DNA from: Laceyella putida | Lineage (GTDB): Bacteria; Bacillota; Bacilli; Thermoactinomycetales; Thermoactinomycetaceae | Direction: 5' to 3' | DNA: 64,000 bases | Assembly (NCBI RefSeq): GCF_042665195.1 | Contig: NZ_JBHTBW010000021.1 | Coordinates: 62,001-126,000 of the forward strand | Shown here: piece after piece, positions 1 through 6,705 of the stretch | Layout: every line of letters starts with the position of its first letter | How positions within the stretch are numbered: the first letter of the stretch is position 1 | The notes under the pieces: generated by a model | Databases searched by the model: none | Told to the model about the DNA's origin: nothing | What the model saw: only the letters and a program-made list of their open reading frames with translations | Program-made: the position numbers and the translations under genes

Positions 1-853
1 CAAAAAGACGACCACTGTTGGCGTGGTGATTCCGGACATTTCCAATACGTTTTATGCGGAGTTGACCCGCGGGATCGAAGATATCGCAACCATGTACCAT
101 TACAACATTATCCTGAGCAACTCCGATTTGAAGAAAGAAAAGGAAATTCAATTGATTGAAGCGCTTTTGGAAAAACAAGTGGATGGCCTCTTGTTCCTGG
201 GTGGAGAATTGACGGATACCCATCGCGAAATCTTCGCGGCCAGCACCGTTCCCGTCGTGCTCGCGGCTACGCGCGATGAGAAAAAGGAATTGCCCTATGT
301 GACGATTGACCAGATTCAAGCGGCCAAGGAGGCCACCACCATCTTAATTCATGAGGGTCACGACCAAATCGCTCTCATCGGGGGACCGCTCACCGATTCG
401 GTCAATGGTTACCCCCGCTACATCGGGTACAAGGAAGCGCTGGAGGAGAATGATTTATCCCTTGATGAATCTCTTGTCCGGTTGGGCGATTATCGTTACC
501 GATCGGGCTATGAGGCGATGAAGAACTTATTGGAGAATAAACCGGAACTGAGCGCGGCCTTTGTGGCCAGTGACGAGATGGCCGTGGGGGCGATCCATGC
601 GGTGCAGGATCAGGGCAGACGGGTGCCGGAAGATGTATCCATCATCGGTTTTGAGAACATTCCGCTCGCGTCGCAGGTGCGGCCGCTCTTGAGCACAGTC
701 AGTGTGCCGATGTATGACATTGGCGCGGTGGCGATGCGCCTCTTGACCAAGTACATGAATGACGAACATGTGGAAAGCGGACAAGTTTATTTGCAATACA
801 GTATGGAACTGAGAAATTCCACCAAACTAAAAGAATGGGAAGATGAGCGCTAA
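1..853 (+). CDS. ccpA: Catabolite control protein A (5' end missing)
   Basis: LacI/GalR-family master regulator of carbon catabolite repression; with HPr-Ser-P it binds cre sites. The reading frame is open from base 2, so the gene enters from outside the window; the N-terminal DNA-binding helix-turn-helix is not visible. What remains is the hinge and the effector/HPr-binding core (about 283 residues). It opens with KKTTTVGVVIPDISNTFYAE and contains RGIEDIATMYHYNIILSNSD and YDIGAVAMRLLTKYMN, all very close to Bacillus CcpA as I recall it, which is why I name it ccpA and not a generic LacI member. mtnN follows after 33 bp. Consensus cre sites occur in the same window upstream of acsA and tctC, consistent with an active CcpA. 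Confidence 0.9.
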   Translation, partial: KKTTTVGVVIPDISNTFYAELTRGIEDIATMYHYNIILSNSDLKKEKEIQLIEALLEKQVDGLLFLGGELTDTHREIFAASTVPVVLAATRDEKKELPYVTIDQIQAAKEATTILIHEGHDQIALIGGPLTDSVNGYPRYIGYKEALEENDLSLDESLVRLGDYRYRSGYEAMKNLLENKPELSAAFVASDEMAVGAIHAVQDQGRRVPEDVSIIGFENIPLASQVRPLLSTVSVPMYDIGAVAMRLLTKYMNDEHVESGQVYLQYSMELRNSTKLKEWEDER

Positions 854-886
854 GCGGATTGATCCGATGGGAAGAGGGGTTAACGA

Positions 887-1600
887 ATGAGCAACAACGG
901 GGTAATTGGCATTATAGGCGCCATGGACGAAGAGATTGCGCAACTGTTGGGCGAGATGGAGCAAGTCCAACAACAGACCTTTTACAACATCACCTATTAT
1001 GCGGGAACGCTGTGCGCAACGCCTGTCGTTCTCTGTAAATCCGGCGTGGGCAAAGTGAATGCGGCGGTATGCACCCAAACGCTGATCGACCGCTTTCAAG
1101 TGGAAGCAGTCTTGTTCACGGGGGTGGCGGGAGCGCTTCATCCTGATTTGGATATCGGGGATCTGGTCATTTCGACAGAGTGCCAGCAACATGATATTGA
1201 TGCGAGTGCGGTCGGGTTTCCAAAAGGAACCGTACCTTTCCAAGACGTATCGATCTTCCCGGCCGACCCGGCGTTGGTCGCTTGGGCGGCAGAGGCGGGC
1301 CGCCGCATCGCGGGAGTCAATGTGATGACTGGCAAGGTCTTGTCCGGAGATCAATTTATCTCCGATGCGAACAAAGTGCGAGAGTTGCGCGAACAGTTCG
1401 CCGGGGCCTGTGTGGAAATGGAAGGGGCCGCCGTGGCGCATGTTTGCCACTTGGCGGGCGTGCCATATGTCGTGATCCGTTCCATGTCTGATCGCGCCGA
1501 CCATACGGCCGATGTGAATTTCGCCGAGTTTACGGAGCTGGCGTCTGAGCGATCCGCCCACATTGTGCGCGAAATTTTGCGCCTGCGCTTGCAGAAATAA
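887..1600 (+). CDS. mtnN: 5'-methylthioadenosine/S-adenosylhomocysteine nucleosidase
   Basis: Cytosolic MTA/SAH nucleosidase that cleaves adenine from methylthioadenosine and S-adenosylhomocysteine in methionine salvage and the activated methyl cycle. The 237-residue product has the family's usual length. It starts GVIGIIGAMDEEIAQL, contains the purine-nucleoside phosphorylase-like fold segments FTGVAGALHPDLDIGDLVIS and CVEMEGAAVAHVC, and ends with RSMSDRAD, which carries the catalytic aspartate of the family. The ATG follows AAGAGGGGTTAACGA. It lies 33 bp after ccpA and could be co-transcribed with it; no terminator is visible between them. Confidence 0.93.
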   Translation: MSNNGVIGIIGAMDEEIAQLLGEMEQVQQQTFYNITYYAGTLCATPVVLCKSGVGKVNAAVCTQTLIDRFQVEAVLFTGVAGALHPDLDIGDLVISTECQQHDIDASAVGFPKGTVPFQDVSIFPADPALVAWAAEAGRRIAGVNVMTGKVLSGDQFISDANKVRELREQFAGACVEMEGAAVAHVCHLAGVPYVVIRSMSDRADHTADVNFAEFTELASERSAHIVREILRLRLQK

Positions 1601-1661
1601 TTGGGATGAGTACTCCCCCTTTTCTTCGGACACATTATCCTTTAAGAAAGGGGGAGTTTTA

Positions 1662-1814
1662 ATGCCAAAGGATGTCTTGTGCGAAGTAAGCAGTTGCACA
1701 TATTGGGGACAAGGAAATCTGTGCAAAGCGGACGAGATTTATGTTGTCACCCATAAGGAAGAAGCAGAAGAGAGCAAGGAAACCGATTGCAAGACGTTTA
1801 AACCAAAGCATTAA
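1662..1814 (+). CDS. DUF1540 small cysteine-containing protein
   Basis: A 50-residue protein, MPKDVLCEVSSCTYWGQGN at the N-terminus, with four cysteines in the order C-x4-C-x9-C and a late DCKTF motif. This spacing is that of DUF1540, a family of short, probably metal-binding proteins common in spore-forming Firmicutes and of unknown function. The start chosen is the ATG preceded by AAAGGGGGAGTTTTA. A longer in-frame start exists upstream but overlaps mtnN and has no ribosome binding site. It is followed by a strong hairpin. Confidence 0.75.
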   Translation: MPKDVLCEVSSCTYWGQGNLCKADEIYVVTHKEEAEESKETDCKTFKPKH

Positions 1815-1823
1815 ACTTCCGCA

Positions 1824-1847
1824 AACCGGTGGTATAGTCCACCGGTT
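1824..1847. terminator. Hairpin after the DUF1540 gene
   Basis: Nine-base perfect arms (AACCGGTGG and its complement) around a 6-base loop. There is no real T-run, so it may be a weak terminator or an mRNA 3' stabiliser. Confidence 0.5.
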
Positions 1848-1865
1848 AATATAACAAATTTTGAA

Positions 1866-1893
1866 TTGCTAATATTTATCCATGTGATATAAT
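1866..1893 (+). promoter_or_regulatory. SigA promoter of acsA
   Basis: TTGCTA, a 16-base spacer, then TATAAT at 1888-1893 with an extended TGa just upstream. Transcription would begin near 1900, directly at the cre site. Confidence 0.65.
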
Positions 1894-1902
1894 AATGAAA
1901 AC

Positions 1903-1916
1903 TGAAATCGTTTACA
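1903..1916 (+). promoter_or_regulatory. cre site (CcpA operator) of acsA
   Basis: TGAAATCGTTTACA fits the consensus TGWAANCGNTNWCA at every fixed position. It starts 9 bases after the -10 box, the position of a repressing cre. Catabolite repression of acetyl-CoA synthetase by CcpA is established in Bacillus subtilis. Confidence 0.85.
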
Positions 1917-1937
1917 AAAGGGAGGCGTGACTGTTTT

Positions 1938-3656
1938 ATGTTGCATGAAGAACGAGTGCCAGTCCAAACCACCGCCAATAACTTAAGCAATTATGAAGAT
2001 GCGAGGTCCAGTTTTGATTGGAAACAAGTTGAACAGTCATTTTCATGGCACCGCACCGGCAAGGTGAACGCCGCCTATGAAGCGATTGATCGTCATGTGG
2101 ATGAGGGGAAAGGACAAAAAGTCGCTTTGATTTACAGTGATCCGCAGCGGGATGAGCAATATACATTTTTGCAAATGAAAGAAAAATCCGACCGATTCGG
2201 CAATGTCCTCCGCAAATTGGGGGTACTTAAAGGGGATCGCGTGTTTATCTTTATGCCGCGAACGCCGGAATTATATTTTAGTTTCTTGGGCGCGATTAAG
2301 ATCGGGGCCATTGTGGGTCCCCTGTTTGAAGCGTTTATGGAAGCCGCGGTGAAAGACCGACTGGAAAACAGTGAGGCGGTCGCGCTTGTGACGACCCCCG
2401 CCTTGTTGGAACGCGTTCCGGTGGATGCGCTGCCCCGGTTGAAACATATCATTTTGGTGGGAGCCGTCGGTGACTTGGTTGAAGGGTATTACAGCTTTGA
2501 AGAGGAAATGAGCCAAGCTTCCCCCGCGCTGGAGATCGAGTGGGTTGACCGGGAAGACCCGATGCTCATCCATTACACGTCCGGCTCCACCGGCAAACCG
2601 AAAGGCGTTCTTCATGTTCATAATGCCATGATCCAGCATTACCAAACAGGGAAATGGGTGCTGGACCTGCAGGAGACGGATACGTATTGGTGCACGGCCG
2701 ATCCAGGCTGGGTGACCGGAACCTCCTATGGCATCTTTGCGCCATGGCTGAACGGGGTGACCAATGTCGTTCGCGGGGGCCGGTTCAGCCCGGACGATTG
2801 GTATCAGACGCTCCAACAAAATAAAGTCACCGTGTGGTACAGCGCGCCGACCGCATTCCGCTTGCTGATGGCGGCGGGAGACGAAGTGGTGCGGAAATAT
2901 GATCTCTCCACGGTCAGACATATTCTCAGCGTGGGTGAACCGCTTAACCCTGAGGTGGTGCGTTGGGGCCTGAAAGTGTATGGAAAGCGAATCCACGACA
3001 ACTGGTGGATGACAGAAACCGGCGGGATCCTCATCTCCAACTATCCGCAGATGGAGATCAAACCGGGCTCGATGGGCAAACCATTCCCGGGCATTCATGC
3101 GGCCATCATCGACAATGAGGGGAATGAATTGCCGCCGTATACGATGGGAAACCTGGCGATCAAAACCCCATGGCCGTCGATGATGCGGCAAATCTGGAAG
3201 AATCCGGAGAAGTATCAAGAGTACTTCCGCATCCCCGGTTGGTATGTGTCGGGTGACTCCGCTTACATGGATGAAGATGGGTACTTCTGGTTCCAAGGCC
3301 GTTTGGATGACGTGATCAATACCTCCGGTGAACGGGTGGGACCCTTTGAAGTGGAGAGCAAGCTGGTGGAGCACCCCGCTGTGGCGGAGGCGGGCGTAAT
3401 CGGCAAGCCGGACGCGCTCAGGGGCGAGATCATTAAAGCCTTCATCGCGCTCCGCGCAGGATATAAGCCTTCAGAAGAGCTGAAGGAAGAGATCCGCCAA
3501 TTCGTGAAGACCCGCTTGGCCGCCCATGCCGCCCCGCGTGAGATTGAGTTTAAAGACAAGTTGCCAAAAACGCGCAGCGGCAAGATCATGCGCCGGGTGT
3601 TAAAAGCGTGGGAACTGGGATTGCCCACAGGTGATTTGTCCACGATGGAGGATTAA
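1938..3656 (+). CDS. acsA: Acetyl-CoA synthetase
   Basis: AMP-forming acetate-CoA ligase: acetate + ATP + CoA to acetyl-CoA, used to reclaim acetate when sugar is gone. The 572-residue length equals that of Bacillus AcsA as I know it. The adenylate-forming P-loop YTSGSTGKPKG is at about residues 212-222, the A8-type hinge is GRLDDVINTSGERVGP near 455-470, and the C-terminal catalytic lysine is K549 in PKTRSGKIMRR. That lysine is the residue acetylated by AcuA in B. subtilis. The ATG follows GGGAGGCG. A consensus cre site beside the promoter predicts glucose repression by the CcpA encoded 1 kb upstream. It ends at a bidirectional terminator shared with the convergent pbp gene. Its acuABC regulators are not in this window. 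Confidence 0.93.
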   Translation: MLHEERVPVQTTANNLSNYEDARSSFDWKQVEQSFSWHRTGKVNAAYEAIDRHVDEGKGQKVALIYSDPQRDEQYTFLQMKEKSDRFGNVLRKLGVLKGDRVFIFMPRTPELYFSFLGAIKIGAIVGPLFEAFMEAAVKDRLENSEAVALVTTPALLERVPVDALPRLKHIILVGAVGDLVEGYYSFEEEMSQASPALEIEWVDREDPMLIHYTSGSTGKPKGVLHVHNAMIQHYQTGKWVLDLQETDTYWCTADPGWVTGTSYGIFAPWLNGVTNVVRGGRFSPDDWYQTLQQNKVTVWYSAPTAFRLLMAAGDEVVRKYDLSTVRHILSVGEPLNPEVVRWGLKVYGKRIHDNWWMTETGGILISNYPQMEIKPGSMGKPFPGIHAAIIDNEGNELPPYTMGNLAIKTPWPSMMRQIWKNPEKYQEYFRIPGWYVSGDSAYMDEDGYFWFQGRLDDVINTSGERVGPFEVESKLVEHPAVAEAGVIGKPDALRGEIIKAFIALRAGYKPSEELKEEIRQFVKTRLAAHAAPREIEFKDKLPKTRSGKIMRRVLKAWELGLPTGDLSTMED

Positions 3657-3697
3657 AAAAAGAACCTTCCCTGTTGTTATGGGGAAGGTTCTTCGCT
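3654..3697. terminator. Bidirectional terminator between acsA and pbp
   Basis: Arms AGAACCTTCCC (3661-3671) and GGGAAGGTTCT (3682-3692). A run of A on the left gives a T-run for minus-strand transcription; the plus side has a weaker T-rich tail. Confidence 0.85.
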
Positions 3698-5971
3698 TTA
3701 TTGTGATTGCCCGCCATCACCCGTTGTCGGGGGTTGTTGCGGGTTGCCTGTGGGTTGTTCCGTTTGCGGCTGTTCCCCCGTCGGTTGCCCCGGTTGAGCG
3801 GGTTGTTGTCCCGGTAGAGCAGGCTGTTGCCCTGGTTGGGCCGGTTGTTGCCCCGGCTGAGCGGGTTGTTGTCCCGGTTGGGCTGGTTGGCCTGGCTGTG
3901 GCTCTGGCGCCGGCAGGGCGCGACCGCATTCGAAACATTTGCCGCTCGTCAATCCACCCGGATTGTTGAAGTTGCTGCCCGCTTTAATCAGATCCGGCTT
4001 GGTTTTGGCGGCTGCTTTAAACAGGCGGGACCACACTTGTTGTGAAAAGTCATGATCGGCGTTTTTGTAGTTGTCATCATAGCCGGACCACACGCCAAGC
4101 GAGATTTCAGGGGTATATCCGACAAACCATAAGTCCTTATAGCTGGTTGTCGAACCGGTTTTGCCGGCGATATTGTAGCCGGGGATGCCGTTTCCGATGA
4201 TCTTTTGCGCCGTGCCGGCCCGCACCACTTCCCGCATCATTTGCATCAGCTGGTAGGCCGCTTGCGGGCTTAAAATTTGTTTCGGTTGGTTATGCTGTTT
4301 GAAGTCGTATATCACATTGCCAGACGAATCTTCAATCCGCTCGATCAGATGCGGCTTGTTGTAAACACCTTGGTTGGCGATCATGGCGTACGCGGCGGTC
4401 ATTTGGGCCACCGTGTAGCCTTGGCTCATCCCGCCGAGCGCCGAGGCTTCGCCATCCCATTTGTGCGGCGGCATGCCCATCTTTCTTAGATAGTCAAACG
4501 CGTGTTGCACATTTAGTTTTCTAATCAGCTTGATGGCCGGTGTGTTCAAGGACCACTGCAAGGCATAGGTTGCGGTGACGGGTCCGTTCTTGTACTTGTT
4601 GTTCGCGTTTTTGTACATGGTGCCATCCGGTTTTGCAACCGGCTCATCCCAAATCATCGTATCGGGGGAGATCAGCCCCTCATTCAAGGCAGGACCGTAA
4701 ACTAGCAATGGCTTGATCGAAGAGCCCGGCTGCCGTTCCACATTGAACGCGTGGTCGATTTGTGTTTCGTCAAAGCTGGTGCCTGATACGAAGGCGAGTA
4801 CGGCACCGGTCTTATTGTCAACGATGGTGGCCCCGATCTGTTCTTTCACGCGTTTGCCGTTAACATACTTGCCGGGGACACGCATGTTTTTGAGCGAATC
4901 ATTCAGCTTGACGTACAGTTGTTCATCGATCGTCGTGTAGATTTTGTAACCGCCTTGGCGCACTTTACGGGTGTAGTCGACTTTTTCATCCTTCACTTCG
5001 GGGTTGTTTTTGTCCAATTCTTTCAAGATATTGGCCGCTTCTTTTTCCACCGCGGTGATGATGAATGGATATTTGCTAAACCCGGATTCAAAGTCGCTTG
5101 CTTTGGCAACGTGTTTGGTGATGTCCCAATTGATCGCTTCATCGTATTGCGCTTGGGTGATTTTGCCGTTTTCCAGCATCTTGGTGAGCACATACTTCAT
5201 CCGTTTGGTCCCGGCTTTCACTTCTTTCTCTCCCAAAAAGGGATTGTAGGAGTAAGGGAGCTGAACCATTCCCGCCAAGTATGCGGCCTCTGGCAAGGTG
5301 AGGTCCTTAACCGATTTGTTGAAAAAGCCGTGCGCTGCGGCGGCAAAGCCAACCGTTCTGATCTTGTGCGCCCCCGGACCAAGTTCCACGCTGTTTAAAT
5401 ACTTCACAAGGATTTCGTCTTTGTTATAAAACATTTCCAAGCGAATTGCGTTGATGATCTCCAACACTTTGCGCGCGTACGTTTTTTTATTATCACCGAT
5501 GATTTCCCGCTTCACCAGCTGTTGCGTGAGGGTGCTGCCCCCGGTGGTCACTTCACTGCCGGAAGCTTGTTGCCATACGGCGCGTGCAATCGATTTGGGC
5601 ACGACTCCATTATGTTGGTAGAACTCGCGATCCTCTGTCGAGATTAGCGCATCAATCAGAAAGTGGCTGACTTCATCGGGGCTTTTGATCAGTTTGCGGT
5701 CCGCTTCTGTCAGCATGGGACCGATCAATTTTTTGTCGTTAAAGTAAGTGTAACTAGTTTGCGACCATCCCGACAGCTGCTTGTCGTAATCCTCCTTGGA
5801 GCGAATTTTTTCATCTTTCGCAAAGGCGGACACGGCCCCAGCCCCAACACCGGCGGCGAGAACGGCCATGATGGTAAAGACTGCAAAACAGATATATAAG
5901 ACGCGTAACACAATTCGTAATGTTTTGTTCTTCCCCTTTTGTTTTTGTTTAACGTCAGGGTTCCACTCCAT
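3698..5971 (-). CDS. Class A penicillin-binding protein (PBP1A family), copy 1
   Basis: Membrane-anchored bifunctional peptidoglycan synthase of 757 residues. In order: a cytoplasmic basic tail, one membrane segment (about 18-50), a GT51 glycosyltransferase domain with the catalytic glutamate in STEDREFYQH (E113) and GGSTLTQQLVK (144-154), and a transpeptidase domain with SxxK at S417, WSLN and KTGS (K604). After the enzyme domains comes a CFEC motif, then a tail of PAQPGQQ heptads. ATG follows AAAGGGGGTAG. A paralogue with the same layout lies on the same strand at 6706-9021; both probably arose by tandem duplication. An extended -10 promoter is visible upstream. Confidence 0.93.
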   Translation of the reverse strand: MEWNPDVKQKQKGKNKTLRIVLRVLYICFAVFTIMAVLAAGVGAGAVSAFAKDEKIRSKEDYDKQLSGWSQTSYTYFNDKKLIGPMLTEADRKLIKSPDEVSHFLIDALISTEDREFYQHNGVVPKSIARAVWQQASGSEVTTGGSTLTQQLVKREIIGDNKKTYARKVLEIINAIRLEMFYNKDEILVKYLNSVELGPGAHKIRTVGFAAAAHGFFNKSVKDLTLPEAAYLAGMVQLPYSYNPFLGEKEVKAGTKRMKYVLTKMLENGKITQAQYDEAINWDITKHVAKASDFESGFSKYPFIITAVEKEAANILKELDKNNPEVKDEKVDYTRKVRQGGYKIYTTIDEQLYVKLNDSLKNMRVPGKYVNGKRVKEQIGATIVDNKTGAVLAFVSGTSFDETQIDHAFNVERQPGSSIKPLLVYGPALNEGLISPDTMIWDEPVAKPDGTMYKNANNKYKNGPVTATYALQWSLNTPAIKLIRKLNVQHAFDYLRKMGMPPHKWDGEASALGGMSQGYTVAQMTAAYAMIANQGVYNKPHLIERIEDSSGNVIYDFKQHNQPKQILSPQAAYQLMQMMREVVRAGTAQKIIGNGIPGYNIAGKTGSTTSYKDLWFVGYTPEISLGVWSGYDDNYKNADHDFSQQVWSRLFKAAAKTKPDLIKAGSNFNNPGGLTSGKCFECGRALPAPEPQPGQPAQPGQQPAQPGQQPAQPGQQPALPGQQPAQPGQPTGEQPQTEQPTGNPQQPPTTGDGGQSQ
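3790..3900 (-). repeat. 21-bp tandem repeats encoding PAQPGQQ heptads
   Basis: In-frame degenerate tandem repeats at the 3' end of the penicillin-binding protein gene, coding for about five Pro/Gln-rich heptads. Such repeats are prone to change in copy number by slippage; the tail lies outside the membrane and could span or bind the wall. Confidence 0.75.
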
Positions 5972-6003
5972 TACAAAACTACCCCCTTTTCCATGCGTAG
6001 ATA

Positions 6004-6012
6004 ATTATATCA
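6004..6012 (-). promoter_or_regulatory. Extended -10 promoter of pbp copy 1
   Basis: On the minus strand the sequence reads TGATATAAT, a full extended -10, about 33 bases before the ATG at 5971. The -35 region is weak. Confidence 0.55.
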
Positions 6013-6219
6013 AAGGCCGTGATTGCCTGATCATAGAGAAATTATGACAATATGAACACGATATTGAAATGGAAAATGAAAGAAAAATGCGTTAAGAGAT
6101 TTCGTATGGCCGTAACCTGATATTGAGCCATTGTGAAACTCTCCTCGATTGTGATTATTTTCGGACTACATTCTAACCGTGTATTTTCAGCATGGTTCGC
6201 TTATGTTTTAATAATTATA

Positions 6220-6249
6220 TTGACTTAATTCAGAAATAAATGATAAAAT
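6220..6249 (+). promoter_or_regulatory. SigA promoter of the broken secreted-protein gene
   Basis: TTGACT, an 18-base spacer, and TAAAAT preceded by TGa. It stands about 35 bases before the ATG at 6285, so the promoter appears intact although the gene is not. Confidence 0.6.
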
Positions 6250-6284
6250 CTAAAAAAATATTTATGTATGGAAGGTGTTGATTT

Positions 6285-6613
6285 ATGTTTAAGAAATGGA
6301 TGGCAGTTATGAGTTAACGATCAGAACCACAAGTACAGATAATGATGTTTATATATTTCTTAACCAAGCTGTATATCGTGTAAATACAAGTACTGGTGCC
6401 ACTTATTCTGCCAGTGGTGAAGATTTGTCTGTCCGTCTTTGCAATGCCTCAACAGGGAACTGTACGGCATATAAAACATTCAGCTATGCCGAGCCGGGTT
6501 ACGATCAATATTTCACAGATATGATTGCGGGTACGTATTATGTTGATATTAGAGACAGTTGGTCCGGCTATTATTTCAAAGGCACAGTGTCAGCGACTGT
6601 TGAAGCTTTCTAA
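6285..6613 (+). pseudogene. Secreted beta-domain protein, signal peptide region lost
   Basis: A GAAGGTG ribosome site is followed by ATG at 6285, which opens MFKKWMAVMS, a typical start of a signal peptide, but the frame stops after ten codons. The remaining 105 codons lie in another frame (from about 6296) and encode a polar domain rich in Thr, Ser, Tyr and Gly, with two cysteines and no signal peptide, ending in KGTVSATVEAF. This looks like a bacterial pre-peptidase or carbohydrate-binding type beta-sandwich. I infer an internal deletion of the signal peptide and mature N-terminus with loss of frame. The promoter upstream and the terminator downstream are intact, which suggests recent decay. 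The sequence is AT-richer than its neighbours. The parent family is not identified. Confidence 0.6.
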
Positions 6614-6630
6614 ATGCATAAAGGTCAAAG

Positions 6631-6680
6631 AAAGAAGAAGCGCTTCCTCATTGCCTAGGAGGCGCTTCTTCTTTAACATT
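6631..6680. terminator. Bidirectional terminator between pseudogene and pbp copy 2
   Basis: Eighteen-base arms (6631-6648 and 6657-6674, one G-U pair), A-rich on the left and T-rich on the right, serving both converging genes. Confidence 0.8.
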
Positions 6681-6705
6681 TCATCTCTTTTTTATCATAA
6701 CCATC

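Noticed and set aside
827..1726. 299-codon minus-strand ORF
   Set aside because: Antisense shadow of mtnN.
3790..3900. Short regular repeats as a CRISPR array
   Set aside because: The 21-bp units are in frame and encode a Pro/Gln tail; there are no spacers.
4919..5398. 159-codon plus-strand ORF
   Set aside because: Antisense shadow of the penicillin-binding protein gene.
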